Positions 7,409-15,987 of a stretch of 36,131 bases of DNA are shown here, in pieces. The number at the start of each line of letters is the position of its first letter. Positions within the stretch are counted from its first letter, which is position 1. Origin of the DNA: an uncultured delta proteobacterium. GTDB lineage: Bacteria; Bdellovibrionota_C; UBA2361; OMII01. The position numbers and the translations under genes were made by a program. Where the stretch lies: assembly GCA_903920005.1 (NCBI GenBank), contig CAIXKI010000236.1:1-36131 (forward strand). Direction: 5' to 3'. The notes under the pieces are model-generated. The model had not been told where the DNA came from. It saw only the letters and a list, made by a program, of their open reading frames with translations, and did not search any database.

Positions 7409-8596
7409 TTACAGATCCCCAGGATACAATCTCGGAAACCACGCACCGACTACATTATGTGGGATGTTAAGCTCTAGCGGGGATCGTACTGAGGAGGTGC
7501 GAATTAGGTTCAGCTCAAGCAATCGCGCCACAATCGATCGAGCCTGCCTCTCCTTGTACCCAGTCACCTCTTCGACCCGAGCTCGGGGTAGCGCGCCGAG
7601 AAGTATTATTTCTCGCAAAACCTCAAAGGAGCCGCGCGGCATCTCCTTCTGCTCTATCTGCTCAGAACAGTATCGCCTCACACGCTCAATAAATCCGGCT
7701 GGCTCAAGCAACGCATCCATGAACTTGACCTGATCAATACACACCGAAAGAAAAAAATCACAGAACGCTGTCAACCCGCGCAAGCTCAAGCTTCCCCTAC
7801 CATCGGTATCACCTTCACGCCACCGATCAGCGTCTATCAGACTAGCCTTGTACTCAGTCACATTACGCGCTAGACCCCGCGACACTGACCACAAAGCGCT
7901 TCCAACCCCAAGCTCCTTCAAAAATGCATGACTAAAAAGACGCGCTACACGACCGTTTCCGTCGAAGAAGGGGTGTATCCATAACAACCTGTGATGTGAA
8001 GCAGCTACCGCGATAATTCGCATCACTTTTGACAAACTTGCGACCTCGTAACGTTCCTCAAAATATTGCATGAATCGAGGCAGCTCACTCGCAATTGGGG
8101 CAACGTGAGAACCCACGATCACCTCACCATCCCGGAACGCGCCGGGAACCACCTCTACCTCACGATCAGTTTTCGGGTCTCGATTCCTGAGCAACGTAAC
8201 CGGCAATCTCTGACAAAACTCTCGATGGAGCCAGAGCACGTACTCGGTGCGCGGAATATCTCCTAAGTCGCGGCTATCATCATCTATCAACGCCTGAACC
8301 TCTATATGAGCAAACGCTTCTAGTTGCAGGTCACGTTTTTGAGGCTCTTGTGAGTACTCACCTCTGAGGGCGCGCTCAATATCAACCGGATGGGTATTAT
8401 GCCCCTCGATGAGATTGCTATAGTAGCAATTCATCGATCGAACGAGGACCGATACTGCCCGAACGGTATCGGCTGACAACTTTCCAGCTAATCCGGCGGC
8501 GACGGAGGCGAGCTCAACAGCCGAATCCTCCAGCCGCCGCGTCCCATCTGGCGGAAGGGCTGGGTCCATAAGACGAGGATTATCTATTCGTTCCAC
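7409..8596 (-). CDS. Fic family protein (class II, likely AMPylator)
   Basis: 395 residues. The Fic core carries an intact HPFFDGNGRVAR motif (residues 208-219) with the catalytic His208 and the phosphate-binding Asn/Arg. An N-terminal inhibitory motif SNLIEG (residues 60-65, S-x-x-x-E-G) marks a class II Fic protein whose own helix blocks ATP binding until relieved. The C-terminal part (about 305-390) looks like a winged helix, common in bacterial Fic proteins. Known family members transfer AMP to hydroxyl side chains; the target here is unknown. The start is a GTG at 8596 with AGGAGC upstream. It stands alone, with no separate FicA-like antitoxin, as expected for class II. It lies between REP arrays next to the transposase. 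Confidence 0.85.
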   Translation of the reverse strand: MERIDNPRLMDPALPPDGTRRLEDSAVELASVAAGLAGKLSADTVRAVSVLVRSMNCYYSNLIEGHNTHPVDIERALRGEYSQEPQKRDLQLEAFAHIEVQALIDDDSRDLGDIPRTEYVLWLHREFCQRLPVTLLRNRDPKTDREVEVVPGAFRDGEVIVGSHVAPIASELPRFMQYFEERYEVASLSKVMRIIAVAASHHRLLWIHPFFDGNGRVARLFSHAFLKELGVGSALWSVSRGLARNVTEYKASLIDADRWREGDTDGRGSLSLRGLTAFCDFFLSVCIDQVKFMDALLEPAGFIERVRRYCSEQIEQKEMPRGSFEVLREIILLGALPRARVEEVTGYKERQARSIVARLLELNLIRTSSVRSPLELNIPHNVVGAWFPRLYPGDL

Positions 8597-8668
8597 TTGC
8601 TCCTACTCTGTTAAGGACATTCTATACTTCGCAAAGGCTCGATATTACCGCATTTCAAACGCGCTTTT

Positions 8669-8684
8669 TTGCCGCTCGCGGCAA
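8669..8684. promoter_or_regulatory. 16-bp perfect palindrome upstream of fic
   Basis: TTGCCGCTCGCGGCAA has two perfect 7-base arms around two bases. It lies about 75 bp upstream of the fic GTG. Related TTGCCG half-sites recur just beyond (a TTTTTGCCGG and an ATTGCCGCTTTC before 8757). It is placed as an operator would be. Apart from this and the repeat at 8799-8903, nothing else is seen in the 8597-8918 gap. Confidence 0.45.
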
Positions 8685-8798
8685 GCCCAAAAACGACGCT
8701 ACATCAGCTTCTTACATACATCAATCCAAAATTTTTGCCGGATTCATTGCCGCTTTCAGATACGGGGAGAGTCCCCCCCCTACTCCTTCTGGCTCCTT

Positions 8799-8903
8799 CT
8801 GGTGCAGACCAACTATCGCCCGACCAACTATCGCCCCTAGGAATCGCCACCTACTGCTTTTCGCGATGACTAGCCTCTCATCAAAAAAAACACCCGACTG
8901 GAA
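8799..8903. repeat. long direct repeat, right copy
   Basis: Partner of 6042-6131. It begins with the CTGGTGCAGACCAACTATCGCC core, contains a second GACCAACTATCGCCCC at 8822-8837, then the same body and the same A-run plus ACACCCGACTGGAA end. Its right-hand end coincides with one arm and the loop of the miaA terminator. Confidence 0.85.
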
Positions 8904-8913
8904 CCGATCAGGT
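8883..8913 (-). terminator. intrinsic terminator of miaA
   Basis: Six bases beyond the miaA stop the minus strand reads ACCTGAT, an 8-base loop, GTCGGGT, one base, then eight T. The 7-bp stem includes two G-T pairs. The stem is modest but the U-tract and position are right. Confidence 0.65.
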
Positions 8914-8918
8914 CTTAC

Positions 8919-9971
8919 TCAGACGACGCCCACCTTTAGATAAACATACCACACCTCAGTCGCCTGCAACGGCTCCGCCATGCGCAGCTTGATCTGTGAA
9001 ATCAATTCATCATTCGAAAACGAGTAGGCTCGAAAGCCCTTCACTTTCTCTCTCGCCCGGGGACTTCCGGAGTCAAAGCCAACTATCTCGCAAGCCTCTT
9101 CATCCGCCGTAGGGCGCACGACCCATCCCCTTTTTCCGGGCTCGTTTCTTAAGTACGTCATCTGCCGCTTGGCGAAGCGCCGTGTATGAAGCGCGATCTC
9201 TTCGACCAATTTCTCTGGAGCGAGGCGCCCTTGGATGACCTCTCGCGCCTGCTTGTATCCGAGCGTATCGAGGATGGGGAGAACGCCGTACCGGGCGATA
9301 ATCTGTTCCGTCTCCGCGACGAGTCCCTCTTGTACCATCTGCTCGGAACGTTCATTGATCCTTCGATAGAGGTCTTCACGCTCTCTGCAGAGCACCACTA
9401 TGAGCGATACCACCTCTTGAGAGCTAAACTTATGCTCCTCAAATATCGCTGACGGAGCACGCCCGGTGATACGATAGATCTCAAGTGCTCTAGAAACGCG
9501 TTGGGTGTCGTTGCTATGAAGCCGGGCAGCGGTAACTGGATCAACGCGCGTGAGCTCAGCGTGTTGTTCCTCACGACCCATAGAGGCAACCGCTTCTCGA
9601 ACATTCATGGGCGTCTCAGGAAGCTCCGCTATTCCGTGGAGCAGTATCGTTAGATACATACTCGATCCACCGACGAGCACAGGGAGCTTCTCCCGATCTT
9701 TCATTTCAGCGAGCACACCCATAGCGTACTCACGAAATGATCCAACGTTCATCAGATCGTTCGGGTCTCGGATATCTAGTGCGTGATGAGCGATACCGGC
9801 ACGCTCTGACTCAGGAACCTTCGCGGACCCGATATCGAGACCACGATAGACCTGAACTGAATCGACGTTTACGACCTCGCCGTTTAATTCCTGTGCGATC
9901 GATATACCAAGAGCGCTTTTGCCTGACGCGGTTGGACCAACTACAGAAACGGTCTTTATCGGAGAGCTCAT
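8919..9971 (-). CDS. miaA: tRNA dimethylallyltransferase
   Basis: MiaA adds a dimethylallyl group to the N6 of adenosine 37 in tRNAs that read UNN codons, using dimethylallyl diphosphate. The P-loop GPTASGKS is at residues 12-19, followed by the family motif DSVQVYRGLDIGSAK and the GGSSMYL segment. The 350-residue length is about 40 longer than typical, due to a C-terminal extension after the RRFAKRQMTYLRNEP region. The ATG overlaps the mutL stop in a TAATG junction, so translation is probably coupled. It is the last gene of the rel-htrA-mutL-miaA run and is followed by a terminator. Its substrate comes from the pathway that dxr, at the other end of the window, serves. Confidence 0.95.
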   Translation of the reverse strand: MSSPIKTVSVVGPTASGKSALGISIAQELNGEVVNVDSVQVYRGLDIGSAKVPESERAGIAHHALDIRDPNDLMNVGSFREYAMGVLAEMKDREKLPVLVGGSSMYLTILLHGIAELPETPMNVREAVASMGREEQHAELTRVDPVTAARLHSNDTQRVSRALEIYRITGRAPSAIFEEHKFSSQEVVSLIVVLCREREDLYRRINERSEQMVQEGLVAETEQIIARYGVLPILDTLGYKQAREVIQGRLAPEKLVEEIALHTRRFAKRQMTYLRNEPGKRGWVVRPTADEEACEIVGFDSGSPRAREKVKGFRAYSFSNDELISQIKLRMAEPLQATEVWYVYLKVGVV

Positions 9972-11800
9972 TACCGATCCCTTCCGAACCAGCGCTCCAC
10001 AGAATCACGCGCAAACTCAGCGACAACGGGGCGACCGTGAGGGCACGCCCCAGCTGTGTCAGCTTCATCGAGTTGCTGGAAGAGCGCATACGCTTCGACG
10101 CGTGAGATAGTGTCTCCCGAACGAACGCTCGCGTGACAAGCGAGCCGAGCGGTAATGTGATCGATCCGCTCCTCCAGGCGCTCCCTCCACCCCTCGGAGA
10201 CCGGCTCCGCAGCGATCTCCTTTACGAGAGCCGCGCAATCGAGGTGAGACAGAACACCCGGAACGCCATGAATAGCGATGGTATCGTCGTTAACCGCTTC
10301 GATTTCAAGCGCCAGATCACGCAACATCTCACTCTGATCAAGGAGAACCGCGACCTGCTCACCGGTCAACCGAACGGTCTCTGGAATAAGCAGCTTTTGA
10401 ACGTTCAGCACATGCTTAGCCCGCGCGGCGCGAATCTTATTGTAGTTCACACGCTCATGGGCCGCGTGCATGTCAACGACAACGAGCTTGTCTCTCAATT
10501 CACACACAAGATAACACTGGAGAAGCTGTCCAATGTAACGAAGGTCAGAGAACCGAAACGATTGCTTCGGAGGCTGCGATTGAGTCACGTACCGTGGGGA
10601 CTCCGGTTCACTAAAGAACGAGGGCTGAAATGGCGCTGACTCTCGAACTACAGGCTCGGCGAACGCGACGTTAGACGATGCGGCGGGAACGCTCTGCACA
10701 GGCGCGGGGATAGGCCACTCGAAACGAGACACAACGGGTGGAGGTGGTGGCGGCGAAGAGATTTTCTCGACGGGGGCCACAACAGCGATAGCCGGCGCAG
10801 GCACCGACGTGGCGATCATCGGTCTTCGAATGCTGCGAACGGCACGCAACACGGCACCCTTCACTATAGCGAACATCTGATCCGGATGACTGAACCGCAC
10901 TTCGCTCTTCTGAGGATGCACGTTCACATCCACCATGCTCGGTGGCATCGTGATCGAGAGGTACCCAACTGGGAACTCCCTATCTTTGAGCATGGAATCA
11001 TATCCATCCCGCACGGCTCGCATGACCAGTTTGTCAGAGATAAGGCGCCCGTTTACCAAAACGATAAGCCCCGTCGCGTCCGCTAGCGCCTCCCCAGGGT
11101 GCCCCAGCGCACCTTGCACAGAGAGCCCCCCTTCTGAGAGAGAAACGGTCATCAGGTCTCCGGGGAATATCTGCTCTCCTCGCTCCGTCATTGATGGCAC
11201 CGCGGGGAGATTTAGGATCTCGTCTCCATCAGAAACCAGTCGATATCGAACGTTCGGACGGGCGAGTGATGAGTGCGCGACCCAGCTACGAATACGTGAA
11301 AGCTCTGCCCGCGGAGATTTGAGAAACTTGCGGCGAGCTGGTGTGTTAAAAAACAGGTGATCGATCTCTATCTCGGTACCCTCGTTCCACGCGCAGCTTT
11401 GGACATCGACCAACTTACCACCCTTAAACGAGATCGTCGTTCCAACGCTTCCTTCTTTGGTACGAGTCGTGAGCTTTACCTTCGAAACTGCCGCTATCGA
11501 CGCGAGCGCCTCTCCGCGAAACCCCATCGTCGTCAGGGAGTGAAGGTCCTCGATCGCGGAAACTTTTGAGGTCGCGTGACGCTCAAACGCGAGGAGCGCC
11601 TCATCACGGGACATCCCGCAGCCGTTATCTCTCACGCGAAGGCGAGTGTGCCCACCGGATTCTACCGCTATGAAGATATCACTCGATCCAGCGTCAACCG
11701 CGTTGTCGACCAACTCACGAACGACGGACGCCGGCCTCTCAACGACCTCGCCCGCCGCTATCTGATTGATGACCGTATCTGGTAAAACTTTTATCTTCAT
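9971..11800 (-). CDS. mutL: DNA mismatch repair protein MutL
   Basis: 609 residues. MutL couples mismatch recognition by MutS to strand incision. The N-terminal GHKL ATPase shows NQIAAGEVVERPASVVREL, the DNGCGM loop and GFRGEALASI; a Pro-rich linker spans about 335-400. The C-terminal dimerisation domain has DMHAAHERVNYNK, ACHASVR and CPHGRP, which match the nuclease-type MutL motifs D-x-H-A-x2-E, ACR and CPHGRP, except that the last Glu of the first motif is Asn. The ATG at 11800 overlaps the htrA TGA (ATGA) with AAGGTGGGA in front; an in-frame GTG two codons earlier is less likely. It is coupled to miaA downstream. Confidence 0.95.
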   Translation of the reverse strand: MKIKVLPDTVINQIAAGEVVERPASVVRELVDNAVDAGSSDIFIAVESGGHTRLRVRDNGCGMSRDEALLAFERHATSKVSAIEDLHSLTTMGFRGEALASIAAVSKVKLTTRTKEGSVGTTISFKGGKLVDVQSCAWNEGTEIEIDHLFFNTPARRKFLKSPRAELSRIRSWVAHSSLARPNVRYRLVSDGDEILNLPAVPSMTERGEQIFPGDLMTVSLSEGGLSVQGALGHPGEALADATGLIVLVNGRLISDKLVMRAVRDGYDSMLKDREFPVGYLSITMPPSMVDVNVHPQKSEVRFSHPDQMFAIVKGAVLRAVRSIRRPMIATSVPAPAIAVVAPVEKISSPPPPPPVVSRFEWPIPAPVQSVPAASSNVAFAEPVVRESAPFQPSFFSEPESPRYVTQSQPPKQSFRFSDLRYIGQLLQCYLVCELRDKLVVVDMHAAHERVNYNKIRAARAKHVLNVQKLLIPETVRLTGEQVAVLLDQSEMLRDLALEIEAVNDDTIAIHGVPGVLSHLDCAALVKEIAAEPVSEGWRERLEERIDHITARLACHASVRSGDTISRVEAYALFQQLDEADTAGACPHGRPVVAEFARDSVERWFGRDR

Positions 11801-12879
11801 TCCCACCTTGGGAGCACCGATACCTCGCGCTCCTTGCCGTATATACCACCACGGCGCAGCGTGAGTGTAATCTTTTCATTCCGCTTAGATTCTTTAATAG
11901 AATCCTCAACATCATCGCGGGAATGCACCAGTTTTCCGTTCACTTTGTAGACGAGATCGGCCTCGTCGATATCTTCTCGGTAACCTTGCATGAAGGCACC
12001 ACCAGAGATGACTCGTTGAATCGGAGAGACCCCAACCGAGGCGGCCGAGCCCGACGCGACCACCCGAAGCACCATCGGGCCTTGGTCTGTATCGACCAAC
12101 TGCCATCCCATACGGGGGCGACTCACCTTTCCGGTCTCAATGATCTCAGGAAGTATTCGACGAATACTGTTAATCGGCACCGCGAACCCTACTCCAGCGG
12201 ACGATCCAGATTGGCTCATGATCGCGGTATTGATACCGATAAGATTACCGGCTGAGTCGAGCAGCGGCCCACCCGAATTACCGGGATTAATGGCGGCGTC
12301 AGTTTGAATGAGGTCTTTGAGCTTCGCTCCACGCGAGGTCTTCATCGTTCTATCGAGCGAGGAGATGATCCCAGAGGTGAGGCTTCGGTAGAGCCCAAAG
12401 GGGTTTCCGATAGCGTACACTTGCTGCCCGACCTCAAGCTTTGAGGAATCCGCGAAGGGCAACGCCACGAGGTCCCTACTCGGCTCAGCGATCTTGAGAA
12501 CAGCGATATCGTTTTCCGGATCGTACCCGACCAGTCGGGCCCTACTGTTTAAGCCTGACGCCAACATGATCTCAACAGACCCGCCACTATTGAGCGCGCT
12601 CTCAATCACATGCAGATTCGTAACAACGATCCCCTTAGCGGCATCGACCACAGTGCCCGTTCCCGTCCCCTCTTGCGGCTTGATGTCATCAAAAAACTCA
12701 AACGGGTCGACAACGTAACTTCGGGTCGTGATGAAGACAACTGCTCTGTTAGCTTGCTTGTAGAGCGCAATAGTCCGTTGCTCTTCAGGCGTACGCTGAG
12801 GAAGTGATATGCCTTGCGCGTCCGCGTGAACAAGCGTCGCGATGAGGGCGAATACGACCGCGCATGCCCGCTGAATCAC
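11797..12879 (-). CDS. HtrA/Deg-family periplasmic serine protease
   Basis: 360 residues with a signal peptide (first 19-22 residues, LVHADAQ). A trypsin-like domain carries the triad His90 (TNLHV), Asp124 (ENDIAVLKI) and Ser202 (GNSGGPL), and a single C-terminal PDZ domain follows at about residues 255-350. HtrA proteases degrade or chaperone misfolded envelope proteins. The GTG start overlaps the rel stop as GTGA and the stop overlaps mutL as ATGA. One PDZ domain rather than two is closer to DegS than DegP, but the cleavable signal and the absence of a membrane anchor do not settle which it resembles functionally. Confidence 0.9.
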   Translation of the reverse strand: MIQRACAVVFALIATLVHADAQGISLPQRTPEEQRTIALYKQANRAVVFITTRSYVVDPFEFFDDIKPQEGTGTGTVVDAAKGIVVTNLHVIESALNSGGSVEIMLASGLNSRARLVGYDPENDIAVLKIAEPSRDLVALPFADSSKLEVGQQVYAIGNPFGLYRSLTSGIISSLDRTMKTSRGAKLKDLIQTDAAINPGNSGGPLLDSAGNLIGINTAIMSQSGSSAGVGFAVPINSIRRILPEIIETGKVSRPRMGWQLVDTDQGPMVLRVVASGSAASVGVSPIQRVISGGAFMQGYREDIDEADLVYKVNGKLVHSRDDVEDSIKESKRNEKITLTLRRGGIYGKEREVSVLPRWE

Positions 12880-15062
12880 GCCTCATCTCCCGGAAGATCC
12901 GCCTCTGGAGCACCCGTCAAGTGCCTCACTCGCTCAACCTTGATAACTCCGGGAACCATCTCAATCGCGCGCTTAATCTTGTTGAGCTGCTGAGCGTCGG
13001 CAATCGTTAATTCAAAGCTGATAGCGGCTTTACCACGCTCGGTTTTTATCTGCGCGCTCGTAATGTTAACGCCCTGACTCGTGATCGCCTGCGTGACGTG
13101 CGCCAACAACCCCAGTTGGTCTTGAGAATGAACGGTAATCTTCACACGACGAGGCGCGCGAACACCATCGTCCCAATCAACATCAATCTGCCGCAACACA
13201 TCGCTACCGAGAACGTGAGGACAATCAGCGTTGTGGACCGTTACACCACGACCTCGCGTGATGAATCCAACGATGCGGTCACCCGGAAGGGGTTCGCAGC
13301 ACTTCGCGAATCGAATCAGAATATCGTCGAGTCCCGAAACGCGAACTCCAACCCGATCGCGACTTACGGCGGCCGCTCGCTGGAAGATCCGTTGGAGTGG
13401 TGAGGGCTGAGCCTCAAGCTTAGCCGCGACGGTTGTATCTTCCGGCAAGAGTTTCGCGATCACCTTCGCCGAGCTGATCCGTCCGTATCCGATACCGGCG
13501 AAGAGATCTCCGACGGTCTTAAGACCCATATCATCAGCGACCTTGCCGAGTGTGCCCTCTTTCTCCAGCTTTTTGAGGCTCATCTTCACCTTGCGAAGAT
13601 CTTTGGAGAGAAGATCCATTCCAAGCGCGAGAGAACGCGCGTGCTCTTCAGCTTTCAAGAAGGCTCGAACCCGCTGCTTCGCTTTGGACGTCTTTACGAA
13701 ACGCAACCAATCCTTGCTCGGCACATGCGTCTTGGAGGTCATCACCTCAACGGTGTCCCCGTTAGAGAGCGTATGATCGAGTGGAACCATCTGACCGTTC
13801 ACGCGAGCGCCAACCGTTCGATGCCCGACATCGGTGTGAACCGCGTAGGCGAAATCAACACACGTGGCGCCATACGACAATCGGATCAGGTCTCCCTTTG
13901 GAGTAAAGACGAACACCTCTTCTGGATAGAGCTCTCCCTTTACAGACTGAATGAACTCGTCCGGATTCTTGAGATATTGCTGAGTTTCAACGAGCTCTTT
14001 GACCCACTGGAGATCAAATGCTGGAGCCCCCTCGCCCTCCTTGTATCGCCAATGAGCCGCGATACCCTCTTCGGCGATGCGGTGCATCTCTGGGGTTCGA
14101 ATCTGAATCTCGATGCGCTGACCCTCCGGTCCAATGACCGTCGTATGCAACGACTGATACATATTTGGCTTCGGCATCGCGATGAAATCTTTGAACCGTC
14201 CAGGCACCGGCTTCCATGCTGAATGCACGACTCCGAGAGACTCATAACAAGCTCGCACCGTCGGCACGATTACCCGAAATCCGAGGATATCGTACACATC
14301 CTCGAAGGAGAGTTTATCCTTCTCCATCTTCTGCCAGATTGAGTAAAAGTGCTTCCCTCGCCCCTTTACCGACGCGGATACTCCGGCCTCGGAGAGAGTC
14401 TTCTGAATCTCAAGGGTCACCTTGTCGACGTACGCGTCTCGTTCTGAGGCGCTCTTCTGGATGTGAGCCTCAATCTGCTCGTGAAGCTCTGGACGCAGAT
14501 ATAGGAGACAGAGATCCTCAAGTTCAGATTTCAGCCAATGGATTCCTAGGCGATTGGCGAGCGGCGCGTAGATCTCTTGCGTCTCAGTCGCTATTCGCTG
14601 TTGCTTCTCTTCAGAGAAGAACTTGAGCGTTCGCATATTGTGCAAGCGGTCACACAATTTAACGAGAACCACGCGAATGTCTTTCGCCATCGCGAGGAGC
14701 ATCTTGCGAAAATTCTCCGCCTGCTTCTCTTCACGCGATTCGAATTCGATTCGCGTAAGCTTCGTGACGCCCTCAACGATATCAGCCACGCCCGGGCCAA
14801 ATTCACGCTGCAAATCCTCACGCGAAACGTCGCTATCTTCGATTGTGTCATGAAGAAGCGAGGCGATGACGGAAGGTTCATCTAGTTTGAGCTTACAAAC
14901 GAGAAGAGCCGTCTCCTCAACATGGTTGAAGTACGGCTCTCCAGAAGCGCGGATCTGTCCGCTGTGACATTGGAAGGCAAAATCGTACGCCTTCTTAAGG
15001 GCCTCAAGATCAGGACTTGGATGGTACTTTTTAAGGGCCTCCGCCAGCTGCTCAAACGACAT
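12876..15062 (-). CDS. rel: bifunctional (p)ppGpp synthetase/hydrolase (RelA/SpoT family)
   Basis: 728 residues with the full long-RSH layout. The hydrolase domain has HDTIED at residues 71-76 and CDRLHNMRTL. The synthetase domain has the GKHFYSIWQKM and GRFKDFIAMPKPN segments; the RFKD form, rather than the acidic one, is the version found in bifunctional enzymes. A TGS domain starts around residue 385 (VFVFTPKGDLIRL), a zinc-finger-like segment contains CCEPLPGD and NADCPH, and a C-terminal ACT domain follows. It makes and degrades the alarmone in response to starvation. No strong ribosome binding site precedes the ATG. It heads a coupled run with htrA, mutL and miaA; rpoZ lies 207 bp upstream. 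As the only RSH seen here it may be called rel or spoT. Confidence 0.95.
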   Translation of the reverse strand: MSFEQLAEALKKYHPSPDLEALKKAYDFAFQCHSGQIRASGEPYFNHVEETALLVCKLKLDEPSVIASLLHDTIEDSDVSREDLQREFGPGVADIVEGVTKLTRIEFESREEKQAENFRKMLLAMAKDIRVVLVKLCDRLHNMRTLKFFSEEKQQRIATETQEIYAPLANRLGIHWLKSELEDLCLLYLRPELHEQIEAHIQKSASERDAYVDKVTLEIQKTLSEAGVSASVKGRGKHFYSIWQKMEKDKLSFEDVYDILGFRVIVPTVRACYESLGVVHSAWKPVPGRFKDFIAMPKPNMYQSLHTTVIGPEGQRIEIQIRTPEMHRIAEEGIAAHWRYKEGEGAPAFDLQWVKELVETQQYLKNPDEFIQSVKGELYPEEVFVFTPKGDLIRLSYGATCVDFAYAVHTDVGHRTVGARVNGQMVPLDHTLSNGDTVEVMTSKTHVPSKDWLRFVKTSKAKQRVRAFLKAEEHARSLALGMDLLSKDLRKVKMSLKKLEKEGTLGKVADDMGLKTVGDLFAGIGYGRISSAKVIAKLLPEDTTVAAKLEAQPSPLQRIFQRAAAVSRDRVGVRVSGLDDILIRFAKCCEPLPGDRIVGFITRGRGVTVHNADCPHVLGSDVLRQIDVDWDDGVRAPRRVKITVHSQDQLGLLAHVTQAITSQGVNITSAQIKTERGKAAISFELTIADAQQLNKIKRAIEMVPGVIKVERVRHLTGAPEADLPGDEA

Positions 15063-15269
15063 ACAGGCGAACCAACCTAACTACGTAGAAGTGATTTCAA
15101 AAACCCCCTGGGCTGCTGTTCGCCGCAATGAGCGACAGCGTCGTCTTCGGAGGAAAAGGTGCTGGATGTATAGCGGAGGAGCAGGCTGCGCGCGTTTGGC
15201 ACCTGCATCCTCGCGGTTAGGCTATTTTCAAAACCACTGCTGGCCATCTACGCAACCTACCCCAGCGTC

Positions 15270-15656
15270 CTACTCCTCATCATCATCAGCGGCTACTGGT
15301 CCGGTCTTAGCAAGGGACTCCCGAAGGAAATCGGTAGAACGAGTATCACTACCACTCGAGAAGAGGCCTGCGCCGATCTCTGGACGACGCTCACGCTCAA
15401 CAACTTGAGAGTGGCGAGCAGCCTCAGCTTCACGAGCTTTCTCCTCTTCGAAGGCCACGGTCTCATCCGGTGTCATAAAACGAACCTTTCCGTTAGCGAT
15501 TTCACGGAGAGCCGTTACAACTGATTTATTTCTTCGATCTGTTATCTGCGCGGTCGAACCGCCAAGAAGTTGCTTCGTGCGCTTTGAGCAAAGCTGCACA
15601 AGGGAGAAACGGTTATTTTCCTGAACGAGACAATCTTCGACGGTAATGCGGGCCAT
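15270..15656 (-). CDS. rpoZ: RNA polymerase omega subunit
   Basis: 128 residues. The conserved start MARITVEDC sets the ATG at 15656, although in-frame TTG lies three codons upstream; a GGGAG sits 11 bases before the ATG. The core shows [17 protein letters not shown] and [16 protein letters not shown], typical of RpoZ. The second half (about 70-128) is a charged, Glu/Ala- then Ser-rich tail ending in acidic residues, longer than in short omega proteins. Omega assists beta-prime folding and, in Proteobacteria, contributes to a (p)ppGpp site, which fits its place upstream of rel. The rpoZ-rel gap (15063-15269) holds nothing recognised. Confidence 0.92.
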   Translation of the reverse strand: MARITVEDCLVQENNRFSLVQLCSKRTKQLLGGSTAQITDRRNKSVVTALREIANGKVRFMTPDETVAFEEEKAREAEAARHSQVVERERRPEIGAGLFSSGSDTRSTDFLRESLAKTGPVAADDDEE

Positions 15657-15696
15657 ACTTAACAAACTCCCTCATGAGCGAACCGTGAAAATCTCA

Positions 15697-15722
15697 ATCG
15701 CGAACGGGCGTTATCGCGAACG
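15697..15722. repeat. 10-bp direct repeat ATCGCGAACG in rpoZ leader
   Basis: ATCGCGAACG occurs at 15697-15706 and again at 15713-15722, 16 bases apart. Both lie between the putative rpoZ promoter and its start codon. It could be a protein binding site or part of the leader RNA. Confidence 0.35.
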
Positions 15723-15750
15723 AACAACCGAGAATTTCAACGAGTCTGCG

Positions 15751-15756
15751 ATTATA
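15751..15756 (-). promoter_or_regulatory. rpoZ: possible rpoZ -10 element
   Basis: On the minus strand this is a perfect TATAAT about 95 bp upstream of the rpoZ ATG. No convincing -35 hexamer is seen at 16-18 bases, so the call is tentative. Confidence 0.35.
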
Positions 15757-15965
15757 CTCCTGCCAGCGCCTGACTAGGCCGCTGCCACAGAAATATATGA
15801 ACTATCGCAACAGGTTATCAAAGCGCCCCAGCGCTGTAAATGGCCGCGATTACCAACTGACCAACTATCGGGAGACCGGGGACTTAGAGCTCCTCGGAGC
15901 ACTAAGGGTCCCCATCCCCACGCCCCAAGGACAACTACCTCATACCATTAGAATTATAGCCCACA

Positions 15966-15987
15966 TGGGGCATATTTGGGGCATATT
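15966..15987. repeat. 11-bp tandem duplication TGGGGCATATT
   Basis: Two perfect adjacent copies lie about 100 bp upstream of the start of the unknown gene at 16085. Shortly after (15993-16012) is an AGAGGC/GCCTCT inverted repeat followed by AAAAAC. Together they suggest a structured promoter or leader. Otherwise the 15657-16084 gap has no gene I can support, although an open frame runs through it from 15797. Confidence 0.4.

Noticed and set aside
7128-7446. Short minus-strand open frames with repeated WCRPAFF peptides
   Set aside because: They are translations of the REP-like DNA repeats, overlap the transposase start and lack a ribosome binding site.
15063-15269. tRNA gene between rel and rpoZ
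   Set aside because: No T-arm consensus or cloverleaf could be found by eye on either strand.
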